DNA of 39,805 nucleotides from Dysgonomonas sp. 521 (GCF_010501055.1 NZ_QVMO01000033.1:10864-50668), one strand, 5' to 3'; shown: positions 1 through 8,620, counted from the stretch's first letter. Program-made: numbers and translations. The notes: generated by a model not told the origin, from the letters alone.

Positions 1-31
1 TTTACTCCGTGTTACTCTGTGTCCTCCGTGG

Positions 32-1276
32 TTGGGAAAAGGTAAATCATTAGGCAGTATCCTAAACGAAATCCCCGCAAAGGAACAGGAGATAGGCAGG
101 GGGAAGAATGAGGCGATAAGCTATGCCAAACGCCGCTGGAAAGATACGCAGGAACTGATAGACAATATACAGGGAATCACCAACGAGTTTGAAAACAATC
201 TGCTGAGTTCGCTGGTTTTCGAGGGGCTTGTTTTCCGTGCGGGTGCGCCAAGCCTGCAATATAATTTTCTGGAAAATGACTGGACAAACACGAAAAGGCT
301 AACACCTAGATATGAAAACAAGAAAATATATATCGACAATCCTCAACGTATTACCCATGAGGTAATTACCATAGACGGCAAGAAGCCATATTGGAATGTT
401 ACTGCTTTTGAGTCGGACAACCTCAAAGCCGACACACCTTACTTCTTATATATAGAGGCCTCGAAAACATTAGTCCCTGATGCAACAGGCAGAATGATAG
501 GTGAAGCCCGCTTTGCGATATCAGACAAGAAGATAAAACTGGAAGATAAAGAAGGTTATTATACATTCTGGGTGGCATTTATTAATTCCGAAAATGAAGG
601 ACAGGAACGCAGTATCCGTAGTATGTATGGCTATACAGAATTGCTACCGGGGCAAATTACTGCTGACACACTGATTAGTAGTGATGGGAATAGTTATCTG
701 GACTTGGCAAATAATGCGTTTCGTATAGGGGATAATAAGAGTAGTCTTGATTGGAATGTAAGTACCCCCGAACAATTAAATATCAAAAATGCGAATTTTG
801 AGATTAACAATGGAGATAATCAAATTGTTATAGATCCGGAATCAACTATTATAAGCCTCAACGATTTAAGACCTTATGCTCCTGTTTTCTCGGATTGGGG
901 TTCCTTTGATGGTGTTGAGCCTAGACTGAGGTTTAGATGGAGAGAACCTAGTACTAATGACTATTATGATACATTATATGGAAGAGTTGGTCTTACGATT
1001 AAGCATCCTAAAGAATCGGACACTACATCTTACTATGCTCCCGTATTCCAGTTAGGCTACCTCACTAAATGGGGAGGACGAAGAGGTCTGCTCTTACAAG
1101 ACGAGCATCTCTTTGCCAACAAAACAACAGAAATGATGGTTGATGTTAGTAGAGAGTATCTTATGATGATATTAAGAACCTTGCCTGTAGTGGAAGATGG
1201 GCAAGATCCTTCTATATCATTCAGCTCAGGAACTGTTTACCGTGATTCAAATAATTTTTTAAAGATTGTCCCATAA
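32..1276 (+). pseudogene. 5'-truncated phage-tail-like protein, cassette 1
   Basis: The frame is open from the window edge; the only usable start is a TTG at 32 lying directly in the boundary repeat, with no ribosome-binding signal or promoter. The first in-frame ATG near conserved sequence is about 150 codons in. The 414-residue product resembles the distal part of Bacteroidota prophage tail-fibre or tail-tip proteins: a segment with LPGQITADTLISSDGNSYLD near residues 205-224, then FRIGDNKSSLDWNV, and a terminal VYRDSNNFLKIVP tag. Residues 1-224 are almost identical to the second copy; residues 230-400 are unrelated or only weakly similar. I infer a silent or donor cassette rather than an expressed gene, though expression by fusion to an upstream gene cannot be excluded. 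The phage-tail call rests on recognised motifs, not a search. Confidence 0.6.
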
Positions 1277-1284
1277 TAAATCAT

Positions 1285-1938
1285 TCAGTGAGGCCATTGA
1301 ACCTCATCTGTAGGCTCAGCCCAAACAGTGGGTACTCCACTTCTAAGAATGAATATATTTTTTATGTTTTTCTTAAGAATATACGGGTCTTCAATACGTA
1401 CAGGTTGTATCGTATGTGAAAAAAAATAGACTCTGGTAAGTGTATCAATTTCAACTTTTATCTCATTGGAGTATTTGCCTATTGAGAGGTTTCCCAAGTC
1501 GCCAAGTTTTTTACATAAACCGTCTTCTGTAAAATAACCTGCTACATTATTTTTTATTTCATTATTAATATCGTGATAAAAAATAAAACTGGTGTAGTCT
1601 TGTTGCTTTAAGATAGCTATAGTTACAGAATTCGACAAATCTCCATACGAAGCAGTAATTTTAGCTACCCCATCAGCAACAGCAGTTACTTTACCCGATG
1701 AGGATACAGTCGCTACTTTGGTATCGGATGATGTCCAAGTCAGCTTAGGCAGTTTTACATCAGTTGGTTGGTGGCTTACACTTAGCTGGTATGTATCGCC
1801 TATATATAGGTCTTTGTCTACCGGGTCGATGGCAATAGATGTCAGTACAACGACTTCATTGTTGTTGTCATCGCCCCCACAGGCAGAGAATAAAGTAAGG
1901 GTAAGCAGGGCAGCTATTGTGTATATAAGTTTGTTCAT
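1285..1938 (-). CDS. BIG2-domain surface lipoprotein, copy 1
   Basis: The 217-residue protein has a lipoprotein signal peptide with lipobox Cys at residue 20 (LFSAC) followed by GGDDNNN, typical of exported Bacteroidota lipoproteins. Residues 31-106 form a bacterial Ig-like (BIG2) domain, with the pattern TSIAIDP...LYIGDTYQL...WTSSDTKVATVSSSGKVTAVADGVAKITA. The C-terminal ~110 residues carry a conserved core (DGLCKKLGDLGNL, LKKNIKNIFIL) but are only about half identical to copy 2. The stop lies 8 bp from the convergent tail ORF. The start is supported by a TACATTTG promoter element 23 nt upstream. It is probably anchored in the outer membrane or cell surface. The function of the variable C-terminus is unknown; a partner or receptor-masking role with the tail protein is inference. 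Confidence 0.8.
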   Translation of the reverse strand: MNKLIYTIAALLTLTLFSACGGDDNNNEVVVLTSIAIDPVDKDLYIGDTYQLSVSHQPTDVKLPKLTWTSSDTKVATVSSSGKVTAVADGVAKITASYGDLSNSVTIAILKQQDYTSFIFYHDINNEIKNNVAGYFTEDGLCKKLGDLGNLSIGKYSNEIKVEIDTLTRVYFFSHTIQPVRIEDPYILKKNIKNIFILRSGVPTVWAEPTDEVQWPH

Positions 1939-1960
1939 AAGTTCAATTTTTGATTGCTAA

Positions 1961-1968
1961 CAAATGTA
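1961..1968 (-). promoter_or_regulatory. Promoter -7 element for lipoprotein copy 1
   Basis: Read on the minus strand this is TACATTTG, a perfect match to the Bacteroidota TAnnTTTG -7 element, 23 nt upstream of the ATG. No clear TTG -33 box is seen. The identical element precedes copy 2. Confidence 0.55.
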
Positions 1969-2000
1969 GTTAATTTTCTTTATTCATTCATAATGTTTGT

Positions 2001-2040
2001 GCCTGAATTTTCCCTTCGGGGGAGGTTCAGGCATTTTTTT
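2001..2040 (+). terminator. Intrinsic terminator hairpin, unit 1
   Basis: GCCTGAA (2001-2007) pairs with TTCAGGC (2025-2031) around an inner TCCC-ttcg-GGGGA stem, followed by seven T. It points along the plus strand, so it could stop transcripts that read through the tail ORF and antisense to the lipoprotein gene before they enter the next unit. The same hairpin is found in unit 2. Confidence 0.6.
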
Positions 2041-2164
2041 ACCTCAATCCGCCACCTCTCCCCCCGCTCTCTCGAAGAGAGAGGGAGCTGCAATGCCACG
2101 ACAAGGGAGGGGATAGGGGGTAGTTTGTCACTTTTTACTCTGTGACGCTCTGTGTCCTCCGTGG
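2041..2164. repeat. Unit-boundary intergenic repeat
   Basis: This non-coding block has a GCTCTCTC-gaa-GAGAGAGG palindrome (about 2069-2088), a G-rich run, then the TTTTTACTCTGTGACGCTC / GTCCTCCGTGG motif. It recurs at 4311-4403, and its end is seen at 1-31. Similar CTCTGTG/CTCCGTGG strings are familiar as dispersed intergenic repeats in Bacteroidota genomes. It forms the exact junction where each tail ORF loses its 5' end. Confidence 0.6.
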
Positions 2165-3523
2165 TTGGGAAAAGGTAAATCATTAGGCAGTATCCTAAAC
2201 GAAATCCCCGCAAAGGAGCAGGAGATAGACAGGGGGAAAAATGAGGCGATAAGTTATGCCAAACGCCGCTGGAAAGATACGCAGGAACTGATAGACAATA
2301 TACAGGGAATCACCAACGAGTTTGAAAACAATCTGCTGAGTTCGCTGGTTTTCGAGGGGCTTATTTTCCGTGCGGGTGCGCCAAGCCTGCAATATAGTTT
2401 TCTGGAAAATGACTGGACAAACACGAAAAGGCTAACACCAAGATATGAAAACAAGAAAATATATATCGACAATCCTCAACGTATTACCCATGAGGTAATT
2501 ACCATAGACGGCAAGAAACCATATTGGAATGTTACTGCGTTTGAGTCGGACAACCTCAAAGCCGACACACCCTATTTCCTATATATAGAGGCTTCGAAAA
2601 CATTAGTCCCTGATACAACAGGCAGAATGATAGGAGAAGCCCGCTTTGCGATATCAGACAAGAAGATAAAACTGGAAGATAAAGAGGGTTATTATACATT
2701 CTGGGTGGCATTTATTAATTCCGAAAATGAAGGACAGGAACGCAGTATCCGTAGTATGTATGGCTATACAGAGTTGCTGCCGGGGCAAATTACTGCTGAC
2801 ACACTGATTAGTAGTGATGGGAATAGTTATCTGGATTTCTTGTCTAATCAGTTTAAGTTCGGGAATAAGGATAGTGGATTGGATTGGAATGTGAGTAAAG
2901 ATAAACAACTTAGTATAAGGAATGCTGACTTCGAAATTAAGAATGTTAATAAAGAGGTAGTATCAAAAATAGACGGTAAAAGTGGAGCTGCTGCTTTTTC
3001 TAAAGGACTTGTTAAATTTGAAACAGATGGTAGTGGACAAATAGGAGGATGGTCTATAAATCAAGGGAATTTAATTTCGCAATCAATAAATTTAGAAAGT
3101 AAAAAATATGAACTTGAATTGTCTGCTGATGCTGGTAAAATCTTTGTTCGGAATAAAGACTCAGTGTTAGCCACATTTGGAATACATCAGAGTTGGGCTA
3201 ATAGGAGATCAACTGCTGTTATATTTTATGGGAGCGAAAATAAGCCTAAAGTAAATATTTCAGCAAGCGGCATACGAATGGCAGAGTATGCAGAGGGTGC
3301 TGTTATTACCCATAATTCATGTGCTTTAGACATTACTAAAGAAGGACTTATTTATGAAAAAAATGATTCGAATGGCTATTTAGAAAATGAGTTTAGAATA
3401 CAAATGGATGGTAGTTTGACTAATTTTAATGTAGGTAATCTGCCTCAATATAATGATGCAAATGGATTAGTGCCAGGGAAAGTATATAGAGATAAAAATA
3501 ATTTTCTTAAAGTGGCTCCATAG
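2165..3523 (+). pseudogene. 5'-truncated phage-tail-like protein, cassette 2
   Basis: As in cassette 1, the frame begins at a TTG inside the boundary repeat. The nearest upstream in-frame stop is TAG at 2114, and no ATG or GTG lies between it and the TTG. Of 452 residues, 1-224 match cassette 1 with four substitutions. Residues ~225-250 are related (FKFGNKDSGLDWNVSKDKQLSIRNADFEI), and ~255-435 form a different C-terminal region with GQIGGWSI, a typical tail-fibre/pre-neck phrase. The C-terminal tag VYRDKNNFLKVAP is shared with cassette 1. Shared ends with a replaced middle fit cassette recombination. Whether the ORF is ever translated is unknown. Confidence 0.6.
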
Positions 3524-3526
3524 AAT

Positions 3527-4198
3527 TTAGTGTGGGTACTGTGTCTTATTTTCTTTTGATACTTCAATCCCTTTATTGTTTGAAAGAATGAAAATATTTT
3601 TTATGTTCTTCTTTAGCTTTAAGATTGTATCAACTTTTCCTGTAAAATCATAAATTCCGTTCATATCATATAAATCATAATAGATATGTACATATTGTAA
3701 TGTGTCAATATCAACTTTTATTTCAGGAGAATATTTATTGCTAGTCAAATTACCTAAATCTCCAAGTTTTTTACATAGACCATCTTGAGTATAGTAACCA
3801 GCAATACAGTCTCTGAAATCATTTACTGAATTTATGCTTATTACAAAACTTGTATAATCTTGAATTTTAGAAACAACTAAAGTAACAGAATTCGACAAAT
3901 CTCCATACGAAGCGGTAATTTTAGCTACCCCATCAGCAACAGCGGTTACTTTACCCGATGAGGATACAGTTGCTACTTTGGTATCGGATGATGTCCAAGT
4001 CAGCTTAGGTAGTTTTACATCAGCGGGTTGGTGGCTTACAGTTAGCTGGTATGTATCGCCTATATAGAGGTCTTTGTCTACCGGGTCGATGGCAATAGAT
4101 GTCAGTACAACGACTTCATTGTTGTTGTCATCGCCCCCACAGGCAGAGAATAAAGTAAGGGTCAGCAGGGCAGCTATTGTGTATATAAGTTTGTTCAT
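3527..4198 (-). CDS. BIG2-domain surface lipoprotein, copy 2
   Basis: The 223-residue paralogue of the lipoprotein at 1285-1938 has the same signal peptide, lipobox Cys20 and BIG2 domain; only S53T and T59A differ before residue 107. From residue 107 onward it diverges, while keeping QDYTSF, DGLCKKLGDLGNL, EIKVDIDTL and LKKNIKNIFIL as islands. I use ATG at 4198, which matches copy 1. A longer frame from 4225 would start inside the -7 promoter element, so it is rejected. The stop is 3 bp from the convergent tail ORF. The linked change of both convergent C-termini between units suggests functional pairing, but this is not proven. Confidence 0.8.
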   Translation of the reverse strand: MNKLIYTIAALLTLTLFSACGGDDNNNEVVVLTSIAIDPVDKDLYIGDTYQLTVSHQPADVKLPKLTWTSSDTKVATVSSSGKVTAVADGVAKITASYGDLSNSVTLVVSKIQDYTSFVISINSVNDFRDCIAGYYTQDGLCKKLGDLGNLTSNKYSPEIKVDIDTLQYVHIYYDLYDMNGIYDFTGKVDTILKLKKNIKNIFILSNNKGIEVSKENKTQYPH

Positions 4199-4222
4199 AA
4201 GTTCAGCGTTTTTGAATGCTAA

Positions 4223-4230
4223 CAAATGTA
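4223..4230 (-). promoter_or_regulatory. Promoter -7 element for lipoprotein copy 2
   Basis: TACATTTG on the minus strand, 24 nt upstream of the chosen ATG at 4198, matches the element upstream of copy 1 and the TAnnTTTG consensus. Confidence 0.55.
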
Positions 4231-4262
4231 GTTAATTTTCTTTATTCATTCATAATGTTTGT

Positions 4263-4301
4263 GCCTGAATTTTCCCTTCGGGGAGGTTCAGGCATTTTTT
4301 T
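4263..4301 (+). terminator. Intrinsic terminator hairpin, unit 2
   Basis: GCCTGAA (4263-4269) and TTCAGGC (4287-4293) close a stem over TCCC-ttcg-GGGA, followed by a T run. It is the second copy of the hairpin at 2001-2040. Confidence 0.6.
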
Positions 4302-4419
4302 ATCACCTCACCCCCCGCCCTCTCCAAGAGAGAGGGAGCCGCAATGGCACGACAAGGGAGGGGAAAGGGGGTAGTTTGTCACTTTTTACTCCGTGACGCT
4401 CTGTTTTTCCTATACGCTT

Positions 4420-7188
4420 CTATTCCAGTTCCAAGCCGTATGTCTTCCCCTTTTCGGTAGCCGGAACGCCTGTTTTCATCCATACAGGCATCGGTTCGCC
4501 TTTGAGGTAATGGTCGAAGAATTGTTGCAGGCGTATGCTCAGGTCTTTGCTGTTTCTGCGTTCTTTCAGGTTGTGCGCCTCATTGTTGTACTGCAACATC
4601 CACACAGGCTTGCCTAGCCGGCGCAACGCCATAAAATACTCAATGCCCTGATACCACGGCACGGCTCCGTCTTTATCGTTGTGCATGATTAGCAAGGGGG
4701 TCTCTACCTTGTCGGCAAAAAATACAGGAGAGTTTTCTTTGTACAGTTCCGGTGCTTCCCACATGGTAACACCTATGCGCGACTGGGTTTGCTCGTACTG
4801 GAACTGGCGGCTCATACCACTTTCCCAGCGTATGCCGCCGTATGCGCTGAACATATTCGATACCGGAGCGCCTGCACCTGCCGCCTTGAACATGTTGGTG
4901 CGTGTGATGAGGTATGCCGTTTGGTATCCGCCCCAGCTTTGCCCTTGCAGCGCCATGTTGTCTTTGTCTACCCACGCGTTCTGTGCAAGCTCTTCGGCTC
5001 CCGATACAATGGAATTGTAAGCGCTTTCGCCCGGATGTCCGGTAGTGTATTGTATGTCAGGTGTAAATACGATGTAACCCCTGCTGCAATAGAATGGTAT
5101 GTTGATGATGGAACGGCTCGGAGCAGGCGGAAAATACTGGTACAGGTTATCCGAATGCTTCTCGTAGAAATAAATCATGACGGGGTATTTTTTATCCGGG
5201 TCGAAGTTCTCCGGTTTATATACGATACCCTGTGTAGGCTTGCCATCGAATGTAGTCCACGACATCAGTTCGGCTGTACCCCAGTTGTAATCCCTCATTT
5301 GCGGGTTGATATCCGATAGCCTGTCCTCGCTTTTCCACAGGTTGCTTGTCACATATAAGTCGGGCGATGTGTTGAAGTTGCTTTTGGTGTAAGCATATAC
5401 TTCTTTATCCTTTGCTTTCACAGGCATGGTATACGTGTATTTACCTATAGTTAACGGTGTCAGCTTATTTTTCGCCAGTTCATAAAAACCGTTTTCTTTG
5501 CTCGTATTGTCAAAAGCCGAGAGCAGCAGCTTTTCTCCGGGCTTGATAAATCGGCTTTCGGGGTCGGTTTTTACGTACCGTAACGTGGTCTTTTTGTCCC
5601 TTCCTATGCCTTTTGTAATGTTTTCAGGTGCTTTTATCCCCGTTGGGTCTAACTTCCATATATCATACATGTCGTAAACGAGCAACGCCTCGTCATTATC
5701 TGTCCATGCGGCAAATCCGTATGGAGGCGGCGCAGTGGGGTTGTCATTCTTTTCGTTCCAGAAGTTGATGTTAAGCATATCCGTCAGGCATACTTCTTTT
5801 CCGCTCTCTGTGGAGTAAGCGTAGTACTGGCGGGTGTTCAGGTCGTACCACGCGAGGTACTTCCCTTGCGGTGACTGTATCAGCCTGGCCTGTAGCCCTG
5901 TCTTAATCTGCTTTTTGGTATGGTTGTCCAAATCCAGTATCCATATATCGTTTTGCATATTGGCCTGATAGTTCCATTGTGTCTCCAACAGGTATTTCAA
6001 GTCAGAGGTTCCGACAGCATATTGTCCATTGTTTTCATCGGAAATGCTTACGTTAGGCATATCTTCATTGGCTAGCTGGTAGAGTGTGTTTGTACCGAGG
6101 TCGATGTAAGAAAGGTATGTCTGTTTTAATTTCTTTTCTTTCTGCACCAGTTGTTGAGGTTGTATCAGCGGCTCCTGCCAATGCCAGATATCGAGTTGCG
6201 CCTTTTCAAAATCGGGGATAGTCGTATCTTTGGGCAGCGCTACAGGGGCTATACCCAGTGTGAGCCTTTTCTCATCTTTACTGAACAATGGTTTGTAATT
6301 TTCGCTTACATTCCATTCTTTGGGCATGCCTTGTGTGTTATTATTGGTAATCAGGCGCGCAGAGTCTTGTGAGGGCTCGAAGTAGAAGAGGCTGTAGTCT
6401 TTTATCTCCTTTTTCAGGCTGTCGGCTGTGGCAAGATAGGCAAGCTTGTTCCCCGACTCGGACAATGTAAGGCTTTTGTAAATGGTCTTACCTGTAGATA
6501 CAGTGTCTTTACGCAAGGTGCTGAGGTCGATAAAAAGTACGCCTTGCTTGTTTACCGTGTCTTTCACACCCGGCTTTATAATGGTGGATAGGCTTTTGCC
6601 GTTGCGGCTAAACATGTACTCGGTCACATTTTTTATCGTATCTTCTTTTGCTGAATAGAGGTTGCGGAGAACCAATGTACGGGCTTTCGCTTCTTTTTTG
6701 TCTTTTACCTTGAGTGTATCGTTTAGGGTGTACGCTATATAGTCGGAGAAGTCTTTGCCCGTCTTGTAGTCTTTCACGCCCGGTATCTTCACTATAGAGA
6801 ACCCTTCGAGAGAGATAACCGCCAGCGAATCTTTCGGCATCTTCTCATCGGCCGTTTTCTTTATTTTGGCTTGCCTCGTTACGGCAAAGGGCGCTTTGAT
6901 GAGGGCTATAATATACTTCTGATCGGGCGATACCGAATACGTGTAAGCGCGCGGAACAGTAAACTCTTTTTTCGTTTTCAGGTTGCTGATGAGCAGGTAA
7001 TTGTCACCTTCCTGTTCTTTTACAAGGGATGCGGTGTGTAACCCGTCATTGGTAACACTGATGTTGGAAATGCTTTTCCACGAATCGTAGACTGTATGGT
7101 CTAATACTTTTTTCTGCGCGTTTCCCTGCAATGCTGCAAGAATAGCAAAGCAGAGAAAGACACATTTGCGGTATGTCTTTCTGTCCAT
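4420..7188 (-). CDS. S9 family (prolyl oligopeptidase-like) peptidase
   Basis: This 922-residue exported serine peptidase has an N-terminal signal peptide (about residues 1-24) and a long beta-propeller-type N-terminal region. The C-terminal alpha/beta hydrolase domain holds the catalytic triad: Ser in GQSWGGYQ near residue 752, Asp in HNDKDGAVPW near 838, and His in NNEAHNL near 870. The family removes dipeptides or cleaves short peptides; in Bacteroidota such enzymes are usually periplasmic and help use peptides. At ~920 residues it belongs to the longer S9 subgroup. It starts 28 nt after the prfB stop on the same strand, so co-transcription is possible. The exact substrate cannot be read from the sequence. 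Confidence 0.9.
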   Translation of the reverse strand: MDRKTYRKCVFLCFAILAALQGNAQKKVLDHTVYDSWKSISNISVTNDGLHTASLVKEQEGDNYLLISNLKTKKEFTVPRAYTYSVSPDQKYIIALIKAPFAVTRQAKIKKTADEKMPKDSLAVISLEGFSIVKIPGVKDYKTGKDFSDYIAYTLNDTLKVKDKKEAKARTLVLRNLYSAKEDTIKNVTEYMFSRNGKSLSTIIKPGVKDTVNKQGVLFIDLSTLRKDTVSTGKTIYKSLTLSESGNKLAYLATADSLKKEIKDYSLFYFEPSQDSARLITNNNTQGMPKEWNVSENYKPLFSKDEKRLTLGIAPVALPKDTTIPDFEKAQLDIWHWQEPLIQPQQLVQKEKKLKQTYLSYIDLGTNTLYQLANEDMPNVSISDENNGQYAVGTSDLKYLLETQWNYQANMQNDIWILDLDNHTKKQIKTGLQARLIQSPQGKYLAWYDLNTRQYYAYSTESGKEVCLTDMLNINFWNEKNDNPTAPPPYGFAAWTDNDEALLVYDMYDIWKLDPTGIKAPENITKGIGRDKKTTLRYVKTDPESRFIKPGEKLLLSAFDNTSKENGFYELAKNKLTPLTIGKYTYTMPVKAKDKEVYAYTKSNFNTSPDLYVTSNLWKSEDRLSDINPQMRDYNWGTAELMSWTTFDGKPTQGIVYKPENFDPDKKYPVMIYFYEKHSDNLYQYFPPAPSRSIINIPFYCSRGYIVFTPDIQYTTGHPGESAYNSIVSGAEELAQNAWVDKDNMALQGQSWGGYQTAYLITRTNMFKAAGAGAPVSNMFSAYGGIRWESGMSRQFQYEQTQSRIGVTMWEAPELYKENSPVFFADKVETPLLIMHNDKDGAVPWYQGIEYFMALRRLGKPVWMLQYNNEAHNLKERRNSKDLSIRLQQFFDHYLKGEPMPVWMKTGVPATEKGKTYGLELE

Positions 7189-7216
7189 AATTATAAGGTA
7201 TATATAATAAACGGGG

Positions 7217-8330
7217 TTAGGCTTCTTCGCCGTACTCCATTAAGTATGCTTTGATAAAATCGTCGAGGTCGCCATCCATCACGGCATTTACGTTCGATGT
7301 CTGGTGGTTTGTCCGGTGGTCTTTTACGCGGCGGTCGTCAAATACGTAACTGCGTATCTGCGAACCCCATTCTATTTTCTTCTTTCCGGCTTCTATCTTC
7401 GACTGTTCGCGGCTGCGCCTTTCCAGTTCCATCTCGTATAACTGGGATTTCAGGAGGCGTATCGCATTATCTTTATTACCGAATTGAGAACGGCTTTCCG
7501 TATTTTCGATCACTATTTCCTTATCTTCTCCGGTGTCGGGGTCTTTGTATTTGTAATGCAGGCGTACCCCTGTTTCCACTTTATTTACGTTCTGTCCTCC
7601 CGCGCCGCTCGAACGGAATGTGTCCCATGTGATGTCGGATTGGTTTACCTCTATCTCGATGGTGTCGTCTACCAACGGAACCACATATACCGAGGCAAAG
7701 GATGTCATCCGTTTTCCCTGTGCGTTGAATGGCGACACGCGTACCAGACGGTGTACTCCGTTTTCCGACTTGAGGTATCCGTAAGCGTACTCTCCTTCTA
7801 CCTGCAAGGTCGCTGTCTTGATGCCGGCTTCGTCTCCGTCCTGCCAGTTGGTAACAGTTATTTTGTATCCTTTCGATTCGCACCAGCGTTGGTACATCCG
7901 CACCAGCATCGAAGCCCAGTCTTGTCCTTCGGTGCCTCCGGCTCCGCTGTTTATCTTCAACACTGCACCCAGCTTGTCCTCTTCGCGGCGTAGCATATTC
8001 TTCAGTTCGAGGTTTTCTACCAGTCTCAGGGCATTGTCGTATGCCTTGTCTACTTCTTCCTCGGTGGTAACGCCTTCTTTCTGGAAGTCGAAAGCAAGTT
8101 GGAGCTCTTCTGTAGCGCCTTTTACTTCGCTGTAACCTTCTATCCAGCCTTTGAGCCCGCGTATTATCTTCATCTGGGCTTCTGCGGTTTTAGCATCGTC
8201 CCAGAATCCCGGAGCCTGTGTCCTTAGTTCTTCTTCTTCGAGTTGTATTTTTTTCGCATCGACGTCAAAGATGCCTCCTCAGCGCGTCCTCGCGCTCCAA
8301 CACTTCTTTGAGTTGGTCTGCAGTAATCAT
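7217..8330 (-). CDS. prfB: Peptide chain release factor 2 with programmed +1 frameshift
   Basis: RF2 releases proteins at UGA and UAA. Frame 1 starts at ATG 8330, encodes 21 residues ending ...LRRHL and stops at TGA (8267-8265). Skipping the T at 8267 enters the main frame (D-V-D-A...), giving 370 residues in all, normal for RF2. The site reads AGGAGG-cat-CTT-TGA-C, with the internal SD-like AGGAGG (8279-8274) three bases before CTT, just as in the classic autoregulated prfB. The main frame contains the RF2 specificity tripeptide SPF (VRVSPFNAQ) and the catalytic GGQ (GAGGQNVNK). Low RF2 slows termination at the in-frame UGA, favours the shift and restores RF2. A start inside the main frame (8173) would lose the N-terminal helices and is rejected. 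Confidence 0.95.
8264..8280 (-). promoter_or_regulatory. prfB: prfB +1 ribosomal frameshift site
   Basis: On the minus strand this is AGGAGG CAT CTT TGA C. All elements of the canonical RF2 site are present: SD-like hexamer, 3-nt spacer, slippery CTT and a UGA followed by C (poor termination context). The +1 frame continues as GAC GTC GAT. Confidence 0.95.
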
Positions 8331-8370
8331 AAGATTGGCTTTTTTAGTTAGTTCTAATAATTTTGAGGTG

Positions 8371-8401
8371 CAAATGTATTAAAAAAACACGTAAGAGCCA
8401 A
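8371..8401 (-). promoter_or_regulatory. prfB promoter
   Basis: On the minus strand TTG (8401-8399), a 20-nt spacer and TACATTTG (8378-8371) form a full match to the Bacteroidota primary-sigma consensus. Transcription would start near 8364, leaving a leader of about 34 nt before ATG 8330. Confidence 0.75.
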
Positions 8402-8458
8402 TCTGTTAAAGTGAAATCTTGTAAGATAGTCATGGATTGTGACAGGCAAGACGGGAGA

Positions 8459-8620
8459 TTATCCCCTGTCCCATGTGTTTTCGTCGGGCGATAGAAGCTC
8501 ATTGCTTGATTCCACCTCCTTGTCTGTGACTCTTTCGGCTGCTTCCGGGGCTTTTTTTATCCGTGCTTCTTCGTAAGCGATAAATTCCCCATCGGGCTTG
8601 TCTTGTTCTTGCTTTTTCAT
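8459..8620 (-). CDS. Small acidic hypothetical protein (53 aa)
   Basis: ATG at 8620 opens a 53-codon frame ending TAA at 8461-8459. The product begins MKKQEQDKPDGEF, is rich in Glu, Lys and Asp, and ends SPDENTWDRG. It has no signal peptide, membrane segment or cysteine. Codon use looks like that of its neighbours. The gene lies 57 nt upstream of the prfB promoter on the same strand. I do not recognise a family; a short highly charged protein ending in a Trp-Asp-Arg motif could be a conserved small protein of unknown role. Confidence 0.5.
   Translation of the reverse strand: MKKQEQDKPDGEFIAYEEARIKKAPEAAERVTDKEVESSNELLSPDENTWDRG

Larger units (their letters stand above)
1..4403. repeat. Tandem array of two tail-ORF/lipoprotein units
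   Basis: Unit 1 covers about 1-2133 and unit 2 about 2134-4403; a partial third copy of the boundary sequence (TTTTTACTCCGTGACGCTC) closes the array at about 4385-4403. Each unit holds a plus-strand tail-like ORF converging on a minus-strand lipoprotein gene. The first ~700 bp of the units (1-703 and 2134-2836) are nearly identical: I count 4 amino-acid differences in 224 residues. The last ~510 bp (1622-2133 and 3882-4403) are nearly identical too, with 2 differences in 106 lipoprotein residues. The middle blocks (about 918 and 1045 bp) are diverged. The window starts inside the boundary repeat, so further units may lie upstream. Confidence 0.85.

Noticed and set aside
1..4403. Invertible shufflon
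   Set aside because: The repeats are direct, not inverted, and no site-specific invertase is nearby.
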